This document shows positions 9,077 through 17,073 of a stretch of 64,000 nucleotides of DNA, in pieces. A program made the translations under genes and the position numbers. The DNA is taken from the NCBI GenBank assembly GCA_964649725.1, contig CAZYTM010000001.1, positions 310,001 through 374,000 of the forward strand. Direction: 5' to 3'. The DNA is from CAZYTM01 sp964649725 (GTDB lineage Bacteria > Desulfobacterota > Desulfuromonadia > Geobacterales > Geobacteraceae). Numbering within the stretch: the stretch's first letter is position 1; every line of letters begins with the position of its first letter. Below the pieces are notes generated by a model. That model did no database searches and had not been told where the DNA came from. It saw only the letters and a list, made by a program, of their open reading frames with translations.

Positions 9077-10570
9077 TCAGTATTTTGTCATTAAAACCTT
9101 GGCTGTAATACGCCCTATCACCCCGGCCAGGGTTGCCATGGCATCGGCGGAATCACCGTTCACCAGCTTGATATGAGTGGCATCTGCCGGCACCTGGCCG
9201 AAAGTAGGGTCAACGGTCAGCCAGCTGCCGACATAGCTCTCTGCCCAGCTATGGTAGACAAATCCTTTCCCTTCCAGATAGACAAGACCTGCCACAAACC
9301 GGGTCGGGATACCGGCCGCCCTGGCGAGCGCGGCATAAAGTCTGGAATGGGACTGGCAGTTCCCCTTCCTGCTCCGCATCGATTCCACTGCAGACTGGCT
9401 GTCGGTCACCGTATCATCCAGATGCTTATCGACAAATTGCGCCAGCAGTTGCACTCTCTGGCGAGGATTCTGTTCCTTGCCGAGCAACTCCTTCTTGCGG
9501 GCAACTATCTCGGCATGATCAGCCGGGATCCGGTCGGTGGCGGCCAGGTCATCGTCACTGGGCAAGTCTGCTACACCCTGGTCGGCTACCTTGCAGGCAG
9601 TCCCTGTAGCAATTTGCACCTCACCCCCCTGCCGCGTCACCTGCTGGGCCACCCCTTCAGGGAACTGGATACCGGCCGGCACACCGCCAAGTTCAACCAC
9701 CATCCCCTGCATCTCCCGAGGGCGCTCCACTTTCTGTCCAATCCGGACCAGGCTGAAGTCGAGAACCAGATCTCGCTTTGCCACAGCCGCTTCGACAAGA
9801 AATCTCCGGCCGCTCGCCTCGTCCACGGCACGGGTCAGAATGAGTCCGTCCCGCACCGACTCCAGAATTGTGTTCCCGTGCCGGTCGACCCAGATGTCAT
9901 TGCTGACAAAGGGGTAGAGATCGTTCTGCAGATGTATCGTCTCCTGGCCGTCGGCCAGCTTTTCCGGCCCGACTACGGTCAACTTCACCTCCTTGATCTT
10001 GACCCCCTCGTTGTCCAGATAGTTCAATCGGTAGACCTTGCCTGGAGTGGCGCCTACCATCAATGGGTAGAGATTCAGGAGCGGGCCCGGATAGACTGGT
10101 CCCTTGCTTTTGAGGAACTTCTCTTTACTACCAGCTGCGGTTGTAACCTTGACCTTTATGCCACGCTGGGTAACATCGCCGGTTAATGTCATGAGACTGC
10201 CGTCCAGCACCTGCTCTATGGCAAAAGAGCGCAGCGACAGGTCTGGCTTGACCAGGTAACGCTCCCGTGTCGTGGCCTCCCGGGTAAAACCGAGCACCAG
10301 CATCTTGACACTCCCGACAGCGGCTATTTCATAGCCTTCAGCCACCTTGCGGATATCCTGCCGGGCGAAACCGGTCTGCTCGTCATTCAGACTGAGACTG
10401 TACCAACGCTCTCCGAGCGGCGGCTCGACTATTTTGCTGAGCGGCAAAGTTGCAGCAGCGATATTTGCTGACAGCAGCAGGGCGAACAGCGTCAGCAGAA
10501 GAGAGCTTGCGAACAGCTGCGCGGATCTATCCAGACGCCGGTTTTGCTTATTGCTGAAGAGGGTCATCAT
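9077..10570 (-). CDS. Exported transglutaminase-like domain protein
   Basis: A 497-residue protein with a membrane-spanning or signal segment at about residues 22-42 and a transglutaminase-like core at the C terminus. The catalytic triad is visible as Cys405 (GNCQSHS), His440 (YHSWAE) and Asp454 (TVDPTFG). The middle region is a beta-rich domain without a motif I can name. Bacterial relatives act as proteases or amidases, or as non-catalytic scaffolds; the substrate is unknown. It overlaps the small upstream gene by 4 nt, so the two form an operon. It converges on the M16 gene with only about 30 bp between stops. Confidence 0.82.
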   Translation of the reverse strand: MMTLFSNKQNRRLDRSAQLFASSLLLTLFALLLSANIAAATLPLSKIVEPPLGERWYSLSLNDEQTGFARQDIRKVAEGYEIAAVGSVKMLVLGFTREATTRERYLVKPDLSLRSFAIEQVLDGSLMTLTGDVTQRGIKVKVTTAAGSKEKFLKSKGPVYPGPLLNLYPLMVGATPGKVYRLNYLDNEGVKIKEVKLTVVGPEKLADGQETIHLQNDLYPFVSNDIWVDRHGNTILESVRDGLILTRAVDEASGRRFLVEAAVAKRDLVLDFSLVRIGQKVERPREMQGMVVELGGVPAGIQFPEGVAQQVTRQGGEVQIATGTACKVADQGVADLPSDDDLAATDRIPADHAEIVARKKELLGKEQNPRQRVQLLAQFVDKHLDDTVTDSQSAVESMRSRKGNCQSHSRLYAALARAAGIPTRFVAGLVYLEGKGFVYHSWAESYVGSWLTVDPTFGQVPADATHIKLVNGDSADAMATLAGVIGRITAKVLMTKY

Positions 10571-10782
10571 TCGGTAAAGAGCGGTTCTTTCTTCGTTTCC
10601 GGGCGTTGCTCTGCCGGTTGTTCGATTTTACACTGATTGGCTGCTGGAGAGCTGTCAAGCTCTGCACTGCTGCGTCTTCTTTTCAGCAACTGCGCAACAG
10701 CAGCAAGGATTTCACTGCGACCATCATTATCAAGCTCACGAAATCCTGTCAGCAATCGCTGTTCGTCCAGGTTCAGGTCCAT
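10567..10782 (-). CDS. Small hypothetical protein, 71 aa
   Basis: A short, charged, probably helical protein. Residues 1-38 (LDEQRLLTGFRELD, then GRSEILAAVAQLLKRRR) resemble the helical tail seen after HTH domains in some regulators. The rest is polar and probably disordered. The start at ATG 10782 follows AAGGAGA by 6 nt; an in-frame GTG seven codons upstream lies before this site and is rejected. Its last four bases overlap the start of the transglutaminase-like gene, which argues that it is real. Function unknown. Confidence 0.62.
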   Translation of the reverse strand: MDLNLDEQRLLTGFRELDNDGRSEILAAVAQLLKRRRSSAELDSSPAANQCKIEQPAEQRPETKKEPLFTE

Positions 10783-10958
10783 ACCATATCTCCTTGTCTC
10801 CACGGCATCACAATCTCTTATATCTATACCACAGGAACTTTGCCGGTCGCAATGTCAGAAATCCCGACATACTACCATTTGCTGTCAGAATTTCGACAGT
10901 CACAGCCCCTGGCAAAAATAAAATTGCATGTACTTTTGCCATGTTAGAACTTTTTTAG

Positions 10959-10987
10959 TTGCGGCAATATTCTTGCATATATATAAT
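10959..10987 (+). promoter_or_regulatory. Strong sigma-70 promoter for a candidate small RNA
   Basis: TTGCGG (10959-10964), exactly 17 bp, then the consensus TATAAT (10982-10987). Initiation would be near 10994, directly before two hairpins and a T-run, rather than before an open reading frame. Confidence 0.7.
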
Positions 10988-10993
10988 ATAGTT

Positions 10994-11075
10994 AAAGGAT
11001 TAAACTTTGCGAGAGTCGGAAGACTCTCATTATGCCCTAGCTGACTTGCCCTCCTAGTCGCTAGGGTGTTTTTTT
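10994..11075 (+). ncRNA. Candidate small RNA of about 80 nt with C-rich terminator loop
   Basis: After the -10 box, the transcript would contain a perfect 7-bp hairpin at 11011-11028 closed by the GNRA tetraloop GGAA. An 11-nt-loop terminator stem follows (11035-11045 with 11057-11066, one bulged T), then T-G-TTTTTTT ending at 11075. The terminator loop exposes CCCTCC, which is complementary to Shine-Dalgarno sequences. The next gene has its own promoter further down, so this looks like a free-standing transcript rather than only a leader. I do not recognise a named RNA family. An attenuator for the downstream regulator is the alternative. Confidence 0.55.
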
Positions 11076-11129
11076 GCCAAATTAATTATGTGCCAATTCC
11101 TGCTCATTACTATTTTATTGTGTCAATTG

Positions 11130-11158
11130 TTGCACAATTCCTTTTTTTCCTATATAGT
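11130..11158 (+). promoter_or_regulatory. Promoter of the hydrogenase-like sigma-54 activator gene
   Basis: TTGCAC (11130-11135), a 17-bp spacer and TATAGT (11153-11158) give a start near 11165 and a leader of about 20 nt. The -35 box is overlapped by the inverted repeat ATTGTG...CACAAT (about 11117-11138), a possible operator. Confidence 0.5.
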
Positions 11159-11185
11159 TTTTTTCAAACAACCAAGCGAGCCCCC

Positions 11186-13510
11186 ATGGAACCGATTAAA
11201 ACCCTGACCGATAAATGCCGCAAATGTTATTCTTGTGTGCGCAGCTGCCCGGCAAAAGCGATCAAGGTCGACAAAAGCTACACCGAGATAGTCTTTGAAC
11301 GCTGCATAGGGTGCGGCAACTGCCTCAGCAACTGCCCGCAGAAGGCCAAGGTTATCACCGACAAGGTGAGCATGACCGAGAAACTGCTGAACTCAAGACA
11401 ACAGGTGATTGCGGTGCTTGGCTGTTCATTCCCGGCATATTTCCATTATGTCACCCCGGGTCAGCTTGTGGCCGGCTTGAAAAAACTAGGGTTTTCCGAG
11501 GTCCATGAAGGGTCGTACGGGGTAGAGCTGATCGCCTCCAGATATGCGGAAGCGATGGAGAGTTCCACCATCCCCCTTATATCCTCCCACTGCCCGGCTG
11601 TAGTCGATCTGATTGAACGTCATTACCCCAAACTGTTAAAAAACCTTATCGGCATCGTCTCCCCGATGGTAGCCATGGGGAGGTTTCTCAAGGGGGTGCT
11701 GGGGCCATCTGCCAAAGTTGTCTATCTCAGCTCATGTATCGCCGCCAAGTTCGAGATCCAGGCCGAAGAGACGAGCGGTGCGATCGACATCGTCATGACT
11801 TACCGCGAACTGGAAGGGATTTTCCGCAACCGGTCGATCAGTATCCCCTCCCTCAAGGAAGAACCGTTCGATGGCCTGCAGCCGCACCTGGGGAAGCTAT
11901 TCCCCATTTCAGAGGGGACCTTTCGCGCTTTTTCTATCGCTACAGACCCCCTTGACACCGAAATAGTCACAGCTGCCGGTGAAGTGAATGTTATGGAGAT
12001 CATCCGCGATCTTGCCCAGGGGCGAATAAACCCGAGAATTGCCGATATCCGCTTCTGTTACGACGGCTGCATAGGTGGCCCCGGGAAAAATCGCGAACTT
12101 ACCGGCTTTTACAAACGGAATCTGGTTATTTCCCACTTTAAGCGTATTACCCCCTACAATTCCGCCCAGCACTATCTGGACTCACCGCCAGTTCCGGGAC
12201 TCGGCCGTGGCTTCACCAACAAATATGCTAAGCTTGACTCCCCAAAAGGGAATGATATCAAGAATATACTTCAGGCAACCAACAAATTCACCCAGAAGGA
12301 TGAGCTGAACTGCCGTGCCTGCGGCTACCGTACCTGTCGCGACTACGCTGTTGCTGTCCATCAGGGGTTGGCAGATATGGAGATGTGTCTCCCTTACAAT
12401 CTGCAGCAACTGGAGGAGGAGCGGGGGAGGTTGCTACAGAAATACGAACTGGCGCAGCGAGAATTAGACCGCGAATACGGCGATGAGTTCATGGTCGGAA
12501 CCGACCGGAAGACACTTGAAGTACTCGACCTTATCAAACAGGTCGGGCCGACCCCCACGACTGTCTTGATCCGCGGCGAATCAGGTACCGGCAAAGAGCT
12601 GACAGCTCGTGCCATTCACCGTTACAGCAAGCGTAATGACAAGCCGCTGGTGACGGTCAACTGCACAACGATCACCGACTCGCTGCTGGAGAGCGAACTC
12701 TTTGGCCACAAAAAGGGCTCCTTTACCGGTGCCATTGCTGAAAAAAAAGGCCTGTTCGAAGCGGCCGACGGCGGCACCATCTTCCTTGACGAGATCGGTG
12801 ATATCACGCCGAAGCTCCAGGCCGAACTGCTAAGGGTTCTGGACACCGGCGAAGTGCGCCCGGTTGGTGGCACCATAGCCAAAAAGGTGGATGTGCGACT
12901 GATTGCTGCAACTAACAAGAAACTCGAAGAAGGGGTCAAAGATGGGTGGTTCAGGGAAGATCTCTATTACCGGCTCAACGTCTTTACCATTACCATGCCG
13001 CCACTGCGCAGCAGGATCGAATCGATACCTCTGCTCGCTCACCATTTTCTCGATAAAGCGAGCGCCAAACTGAACAAGAAGATCGTCGCTATTGAGGAGC
13101 GAGCCATCAAGGCGATGCTCAACTACCCATGGTCAGGGAATATCAGGGAGATGCAAAATGTTATTGAGCGTGCTGCAGTCCTCACCCACGACGATATCAT
13201 CCGGCTGGGTAATCTCCCCCTGGTCTTTACCGAAAATTATGCCCGCGAGGACTTGCAGAACATGGATACCAGATCATCTTTCCAGGCCGAGCGAGAGCGC
13301 CAGGTGGTCCGGGTAGAGAAGGGTCTATTGCAACGCTATATGGCAGAGTCCGGAGGTAATGTGTCAAAAGCGGCACAGTCGGCAAATATCCCCCGACGCA
13401 CCTTTTACCGCCTTATGGAGAAATACGGCATCTCCGGCCGTACCCTCAAAGCCCAGCTGAAAGCTGTTCAACAGCCTTCGCAGCCACCTGTCGATGAATC
13501 CATCGAGTGA
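11186..13510 (+). CDS. Sigma-54-dependent activator with [FeFe]-hydrogenase-like sensor domain
   Basis: A 774-residue fusion. Residues 11-21 and 40-50 hold two 4Fe-4S ferredoxin motifs (CxxCxxCxxxC). Residues about 70-340 are an [FeFe]-hydrogenase large-subunit-like domain in which all four H-cluster Cys positions appear kept (C136, C184, C291, C295). The proton-transfer Cys of the usual TSCCP is His135 here, and the Lys after the second Cys is replaced, so it is probably a sensor rather than an enzyme. A further Cys cluster is at 376, 379, 384 and 401. An AAA+ domain follows, with Walker A GESGTGK 464-470, loop GSFTGA 511-516 (GAFTGA variant) and Walker B near 531. A Fis-type HTH ends the chain. 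The start at 11186 matches the ferredoxin N terminus; upstream in-frame codons look non-coding. Confidence 0.9.
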   Translation: MEPIKTLTDKCRKCYSCVRSCPAKAIKVDKSYTEIVFERCIGCGNCLSNCPQKAKVITDKVSMTEKLLNSRQQVIAVLGCSFPAYFHYVTPGQLVAGLKKLGFSEVHEGSYGVELIASRYAEAMESSTIPLISSHCPAVVDLIERHYPKLLKNLIGIVSPMVAMGRFLKGVLGPSAKVVYLSSCIAAKFEIQAEETSGAIDIVMTYRELEGIFRNRSISIPSLKEEPFDGLQPHLGKLFPISEGTFRAFSIATDPLDTEIVTAAGEVNVMEIIRDLAQGRINPRIADIRFCYDGCIGGPGKNRELTGFYKRNLVISHFKRITPYNSAQHYLDSPPVPGLGRGFTNKYAKLDSPKGNDIKNILQATNKFTQKDELNCRACGYRTCRDYAVAVHQGLADMEMCLPYNLQQLEEERGRLLQKYELAQRELDREYGDEFMVGTDRKTLEVLDLIKQVGPTPTTVLIRGESGTGKELTARAIHRYSKRNDKPLVTVNCTTITDSLLESELFGHKKGSFTGAIAEKKGLFEAADGGTIFLDEIGDITPKLQAELLRVLDTGEVRPVGGTIAKKVDVRLIAATNKKLEEGVKDGWFREDLYYRLNVFTITMPPLRSRIESIPLLAHHFLDKASAKLNKKIVAIEERAIKAMLNYPWSGNIREMQNVIERAAVLTHDDIIRLGNLPLVFTENYAREDLQNMDTRSSFQAERERQVVRVEKGLLQRYMAESGGNVSKAAQSANIPRRTFYRLMEKYGISGRTLKAQLKAVQQPSQPPVDESIE

Positions 13511-13672
13511 TTTCCCCTAAATCATATGTAGCACAAACAACTGATCAGCGTAATTAGATGAGCCATTTTTGGCACAACATATCCCTTGTTTATGTTAAGC
13601 CGGCGGTCATTGCCCAGCCGTAAACCTCTGCCAATAGCGCTGTCACGAGCTAACTACGGATTATATGATATT

Positions 13673-13688
13673 TGGCACGCATATGGCA
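13673..13688 (+). promoter_or_regulatory. Sigma-54 (-24/-12) promoter upstream of the RHH gene
   Basis: TGGCACG-CATA-TGGCA spans 13673-13688. The GG at 13674-13675 and the GC at 13686-13687 have the canonical 12-bp register, and only one position of the -12 TTGC element differs. It lies about 50 bp before the small RHH gene and directly downstream of a sigma-54 activator gene. Transcription would start near 13699. Confidence 0.72.
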
Positions 13689-13737
13689 TATATAGTGTAT
13701 TCAGCAAAAACAAACACAGCATAATGTGGAGGCTACA

Positions 13738-13926
13738 ATGGGAAGAATGAGAGAGAATCCGCGATACAACGTAATATCGATGCGGATCAGCGATGAAGAG
13801 CGGGAAATATTGCAGCAGCTTGTCAATACTACCCACAAAAGCGTTTCAGATATCATGCGCGAAGCGATGCAGCTGGTAAAGAACCGTCTGGAAGGTCATG
13901 CCGAGATCAGTAATCGCGCCGCCTGA
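13738..13926 (+). CDS. Small ribbon-helix-helix-type regulator
   Basis: A 62-residue protein. The segment RYNVISMRISDEEREIL followed by VSDIMREAMQLVKNRL has the strand-helix-helix pattern of CopG/Arc-type DNA-binding proteins. The start ATG at 13738 is 5 nt after GGAGG; the GTG four codons upstream overlaps that ribosome-binding site. It sits behind a -24/-12 promoter and just after the sigma-54 activator gene, so it is a likely direct target of that activator. Its own DNA targets are unknown. It could also be an antitoxin without a visible toxin, but no partner gene is adjacent. Confidence 0.8.
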   Translation: MGRMRENPRYNVISMRISDEEREILQQLVNTTHKSVSDIMREAMQLVKNRLEGHAEISNRAA

Positions 13927-13947
13927 TATTATGACGGCGCTATGATA

Positions 13948-15429
13948 TTATTTAGCTTTCCAGGTAGTCCCTTGAGGGCCATCCAAGAGAACTATGTTTT
14001 GCGCCAGCAGATAATCCCTTATTTCATCGCTGCGCTTGAAATCCTTTGCCGTCCTGGCCGCGCTCCTTTCAGCCACAAGTTTATCAATTTCTGCCGCAGA
14101 TAATTCTACCCCGGTCATTCTACGTTGCTGAATCCGGGCAAAGAACTCTGCCGGCAGTGTGCCAAATAGTCCTAGGACCCCCCCCAGAGTGCAGATATTG
14201 GTCTTTGCTCCGATCAGTATAGACCTGCTTACCGCCGAATGCCCCCCACCCTCTGCCAGCACCCGATTGATGCATCTTACCAGGTCAAAGACATGCCCTA
14301 TTGCCAGGGCTGTATTAAAGTCGTCATCCATGGCCTCTTTAAAGCGTTGCCGAATCTCTCCTGATTTAGCCAGCAACTCCTGCTCGGCTTCGCTGAGCCT
14401 GGCAACATCCTCCCACTGCGGGGGGGTGGTATCGACCGCGATGATATCTTCGATCCCGGCCAGTGCTGCATATATCCGCTCGAGTCCGACTATGGACTCG
14501 TCCAGATTCTGGTCGGAAAAGTCGAGCGGTGAACGGTAGTGGGCTGAGAGGAGAAAAAAGCGGAGCACCTCGCTGTCATATTTCTCCAAGACCTCCTTGA
14601 TAGTGAAAAAGTTGCCGAGCGATTTGCTCATCTTTTCCGCATTAATATTAACAAACCCGTTATGCAGCCAGTATTTGACAAAAGGCTTGCCAGTAGCTGC
14701 TTCGGACTGGGCTATCTCGTTCTCGTGATGGGGGAAGATCAGGTCCTTCCCCCCACCGTGGATGTCAAAGCTCTCCCCCAGATATTTCATGCTCATGGCT
14801 GAACACTCGATATGCCACCCCGGGCGCCCCATCCCCCAAGGCGATTCCCAGAAAGGCTCCCCCGGCTTGGCCTCTTTCCAGAGGGCAAAATCCATCGGAT
14901 GTGCTTTTCTCTCATCCACCTCTATGCGCGCCCCAGCCTGCATCTCCTCCAGATTGCGCTTGGAGAGTTTAAGATAGGGGGTGAACTTTTCGACGCAAAA
15001 ATAGACATCACCACCCGCCTGATAGGCAACCCCCTGCTCGATGAGACGCTCGACTATCGCTATTATTTCCGGGATATGCTCTGTTGCTTTCGGCTGATGG
15101 GTAGGGAGCAACAGCTGCAGTTCTGCCATGTCCCGGTCGAACTCCTTGATGAACCGTTCTGAAATCTCCTGGAATGACACCCCGTCTCGGTTGGCCCGAT
15201 TGATTATCTTGTCGTCGATGTCGGTATAATTTCGCACATAAGTCACGTCATAACCAGAATAACGTAAGTAGCGAAAGATCATATCGAAAACCACATTTGC
15301 CCGGGCATGTCCGATATGACAATGATCATAGACTGTCACACCACAGACATACATTCGCACCTTGCCTGGGATTAACGGCTCAAACTGCTCTTTGGCAGCG
15401 GTGAGGGTGTTATAGACTCTTAACGGCAT
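13948..15429 (-). CDS. cysS: Cysteinyl-tRNA synthetase
   Basis: Class I synthetase charging tRNA-Cys. The HIGH motif appears as HIGH in HCHIGHARANV (residues about 35-45) and the KMSKS motif as AEKMSKSLGNF. Zinc ligands are visible in VCGVTVYDHCHIG and later in WHIECSAMSMKYL and HHENEIAQSEA. The 493 residues are the normal length and the chain is intact. It stands between the convergent RHH gene, only about 20 bp from its stop, and the chemosensory operon's last gene on the same strand. Nothing unusual is seen. Confidence 0.96.
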   Translation of the reverse strand: MPLRVYNTLTAAKEQFEPLIPGKVRMYVCGVTVYDHCHIGHARANVVFDMIFRYLRYSGYDVTYVRNYTDIDDKIINRANRDGVSFQEISERFIKEFDRDMAELQLLLPTHQPKATEHIPEIIAIVERLIEQGVAYQAGGDVYFCVEKFTPYLKLSKRNLEEMQAGARIEVDERKAHPMDFALWKEAKPGEPFWESPWGMGRPGWHIECSAMSMKYLGESFDIHGGGKDLIFPHHENEIAQSEAATGKPFVKYWLHNGFVNINAEKMSKSLGNFFTIKEVLEKYDSEVLRFFLLSAHYRSPLDFSDQNLDESIVGLERIYAALAGIEDIIAVDTTPPQWEDVARLSEAEQELLAKSGEIRQRFKEAMDDDFNTALAIGHVFDLVRCINRVLAEGGGHSAVSRSILIGAKTNICTLGGVLGLFGTLPAEFFARIQQRRMTGVELSAAEIDKLVAERSAARTAKDFKRSDEIRDYLLAQNIVLLDGPQGTTWKAK

Positions 15430-15522
15430 ACTGCTCCCCTGTTGTATGGTATAGATGGAATAAGTAACATATCAGGAAGAAGATGTGAAGTGCAAATAGC
15501 TGCAGAACCAAGCTGTAATGGA

Positions 15523-15903
15523 CTAGTGCAGTTTTGCCAAATACTCCCTGACACTGTTGACAATGCCGGCGTTTGTAAATGGCTTGCGTATATAACCGTC
15601 AGCGCCTGCTTCGGCAGTCAGGCGGCGCAACTCATCCTCACTTTTCGAAGAGAGGAGTAAAATCGGAATCCCTTTGCTGAACTCCTTTTCCCTGAGGAGC
15701 TTCGCCTTTTTGTTGCCATCCAGCATCGGCAGCATGACGTCAAGAATGATCAGGTCCGGCTTGTTTTTGGAGAATATGTAACTGTTGGCTTCTATCCCGT
15801 TGGTCGCGGTGAAGACCTCATAGCCAGACTCTTCAAAGGCGTCCCGGGCCATTGCAAGCACTAGCTCACTGTCGTCCACTATCAAAATCCGCTGCTTTGT
15901 CAT
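15523..15903 (-). CDS. Single-domain CheY-like response regulator
   Basis: A stand-alone receiver of 126 residues. The acidic pair is in LIVDDSE, the phospho-acceptor Asp in LIILDVMLPMLDG, the Thr/Ser switch in LLLSSKSED and the Lys in YIRKPFTNAG. No output domain follows. It lies about 90 bp downstream of cheB on the same strand, so it is a plausible phosphorylation target of the CheA in this cluster. A gap of this size could hold its own promoter. Whether it acts on a motor or on another output is not shown. Confidence 0.85.
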   Translation of the reverse strand: MTKQRILIVDDSELVLAMARDAFEESGYEVFTATNGIEANSYIFSKNKPDLIILDVMLPMLDGNKKAKLLREKEFSKGIPILLLSSKSEDELRRLTAEAGADGYIRKPFTNAGIVNSVREYLAKLH

Positions 15904-15995
15904 AACCGTCCCCCATTCCTTATCTTCTTGTTACTGATTATAATTAGTCAGTCCGGTTAATCTAACTCTATAAACATTATCCCCGGCTATTACAT

Positions 15996-17021
15996 TCAAG
16001 AGGCAAAGAGCCGTGTTATCACCTTGGGGAAATTGTCTAATGCGACCACTTGATCAACGGCCGCAATAGCAATGGCTGCCTTAGGCATGCCGAAGACCGC
16101 ACAACTATGTTCATCCTGCGCCAATGTCACCCCGCCCCGGTCCTTGATGGCACGCAACCCCTGAGCACCATCCCGCCCCATACCGGTCAGAAGGACTGCA
16201 ACTACATTGGCCCCCTGTTCACTCGCCAGAGAATTGAACAGTACATCAACTGATGGCCGACAGCAGTTGACCGGCTCGCTATCGACCAGACGGATCTTGT
16301 CCCGGTCAACCATCATGTGGCAATCTGTAGGAGCGACCAGCACTTCAGCCGTAGCAAACTGCTCCCCCTCCTGGGCCAATTTCACCCGAATGCTGCTTTC
16401 CCGGTCAAGCCACTGGGCAAACCCTTTGGCAAAACCGCTGGCAATATGCTGGACAACGAACACAGCAGCAGGAAAATCTGCCGGCAGGCTCTTGATTATA
16501 CTCATGACCGCTTTCGGACCACCGGTAGAAGCACCGATAGCCAGAATATTTTTGCTGACAACGTTTTCCCACTGCCGCACAACAGTATCTTGCCTGGCAC
16601 GACGACGGATATGGTGAATCACTCTTATCTTGGCAAGGAGCCGTACCTTTTCCACCAGCAACCTGTGGAACTCTCCCCCTGGCCCGATCCCGACAGCGTC
16701 AGGTTTGGCCATGACATCGAGCGCCCCGTTTTTTATTGCTGTAAAGGCATAGTTTACCTCTCGGTCATCCATCGTTGCCGTGAGCACAAGTATCGGCGTC
16801 GGGCAATTGGCCATGATCTCTTCAATAGCCGACAATCCGTCCATAACCGGCATCAGGATATCCATGACCACCAGATCAGGCTTGAGATTTGTCGCCATGG
16901 CAACTGCTTCCTGTCCATTGGTCGCTTCCCCCACTACCGCTATATCCTCGGTAGCACGGAAAATATCCTTGAGAACCATCCTCACCAGGGGAGAATCATC
17001 TGCCAGCAACACTTTAATCAT
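15996..17021 (-). CDS. cheB: CheB protein-glutamate methylesterase
   Basis: Removes methyl groups from chemoreceptor glutamates when phosphorylated. Receiver domain at residues 1-120 with acceptor Asp54 (VVMDILMP), then the esterase domain with the catalytic Ser in GASTGGP, His in VQHIASGFA and Asp in TGMGRDGAQG. The start is ATG 17021 (MIKVLLADD), seven nt after AAGGTGG. A longer open frame upstream overlaps the cheA end and has no homology. The 341 residues are typical. It follows cheA by about 50 bp within the chemosensory operon. Confidence 0.93.
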   Translation of the reverse strand: MIKVLLADDSPLVRMVLKDIFRATEDIAVVGEATNGQEAVAMATNLKPDLVVMDILMPVMDGLSAIEEIMANCPTPILVLTATMDDREVNYAFTAIKNGALDVMAKPDAVGIGPGGEFHRLLVEKVRLLAKIRVIHHIRRRARQDTVVRQWENVVSKNILAIGASTGGPKAVMSIIKSLPADFPAAVFVVQHIASGFAKGFAQWLDRESSIRVKLAQEGEQFATAEVLVAPTDCHMMVDRDKIRLVDSEPVNCCRPSVDVLFNSLASEQGANVVAVLLTGMGRDGAQGLRAIKDRGGVTLAQDEHSCAVFGMPKAAIAIAAVDQVVALDNFPKVITRLFAS

Positions 17022-17073
17022 TCTGCTACCACCTTTTCTGCAGACCAACTCCCCTCCCTGACCGGTCTGAATT

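Noticed and set aside
10905..10945. Possible sigma-54 promoter (TGGCA followed later by TTGCA)
   Set aside because: The GG-to-GC distance is 15 bp instead of 12, outside the tolerated spacing.
11076..11185. Upstream extension of the sigma-54 activator gene to 11066
   Set aside because: The extra 40 codons are AT-rich and hydrophobic, overlap the terminator and the promoter, and have no ribosome-binding site. The ferredoxin domain begins right after ATG 11186.
13916..13940. GCGCCG...CGGCGC hairpin as terminator between the RHH gene and cysS
   Set aside because: Only six base pairs, partly inside the coding region, and without a clear T-run.
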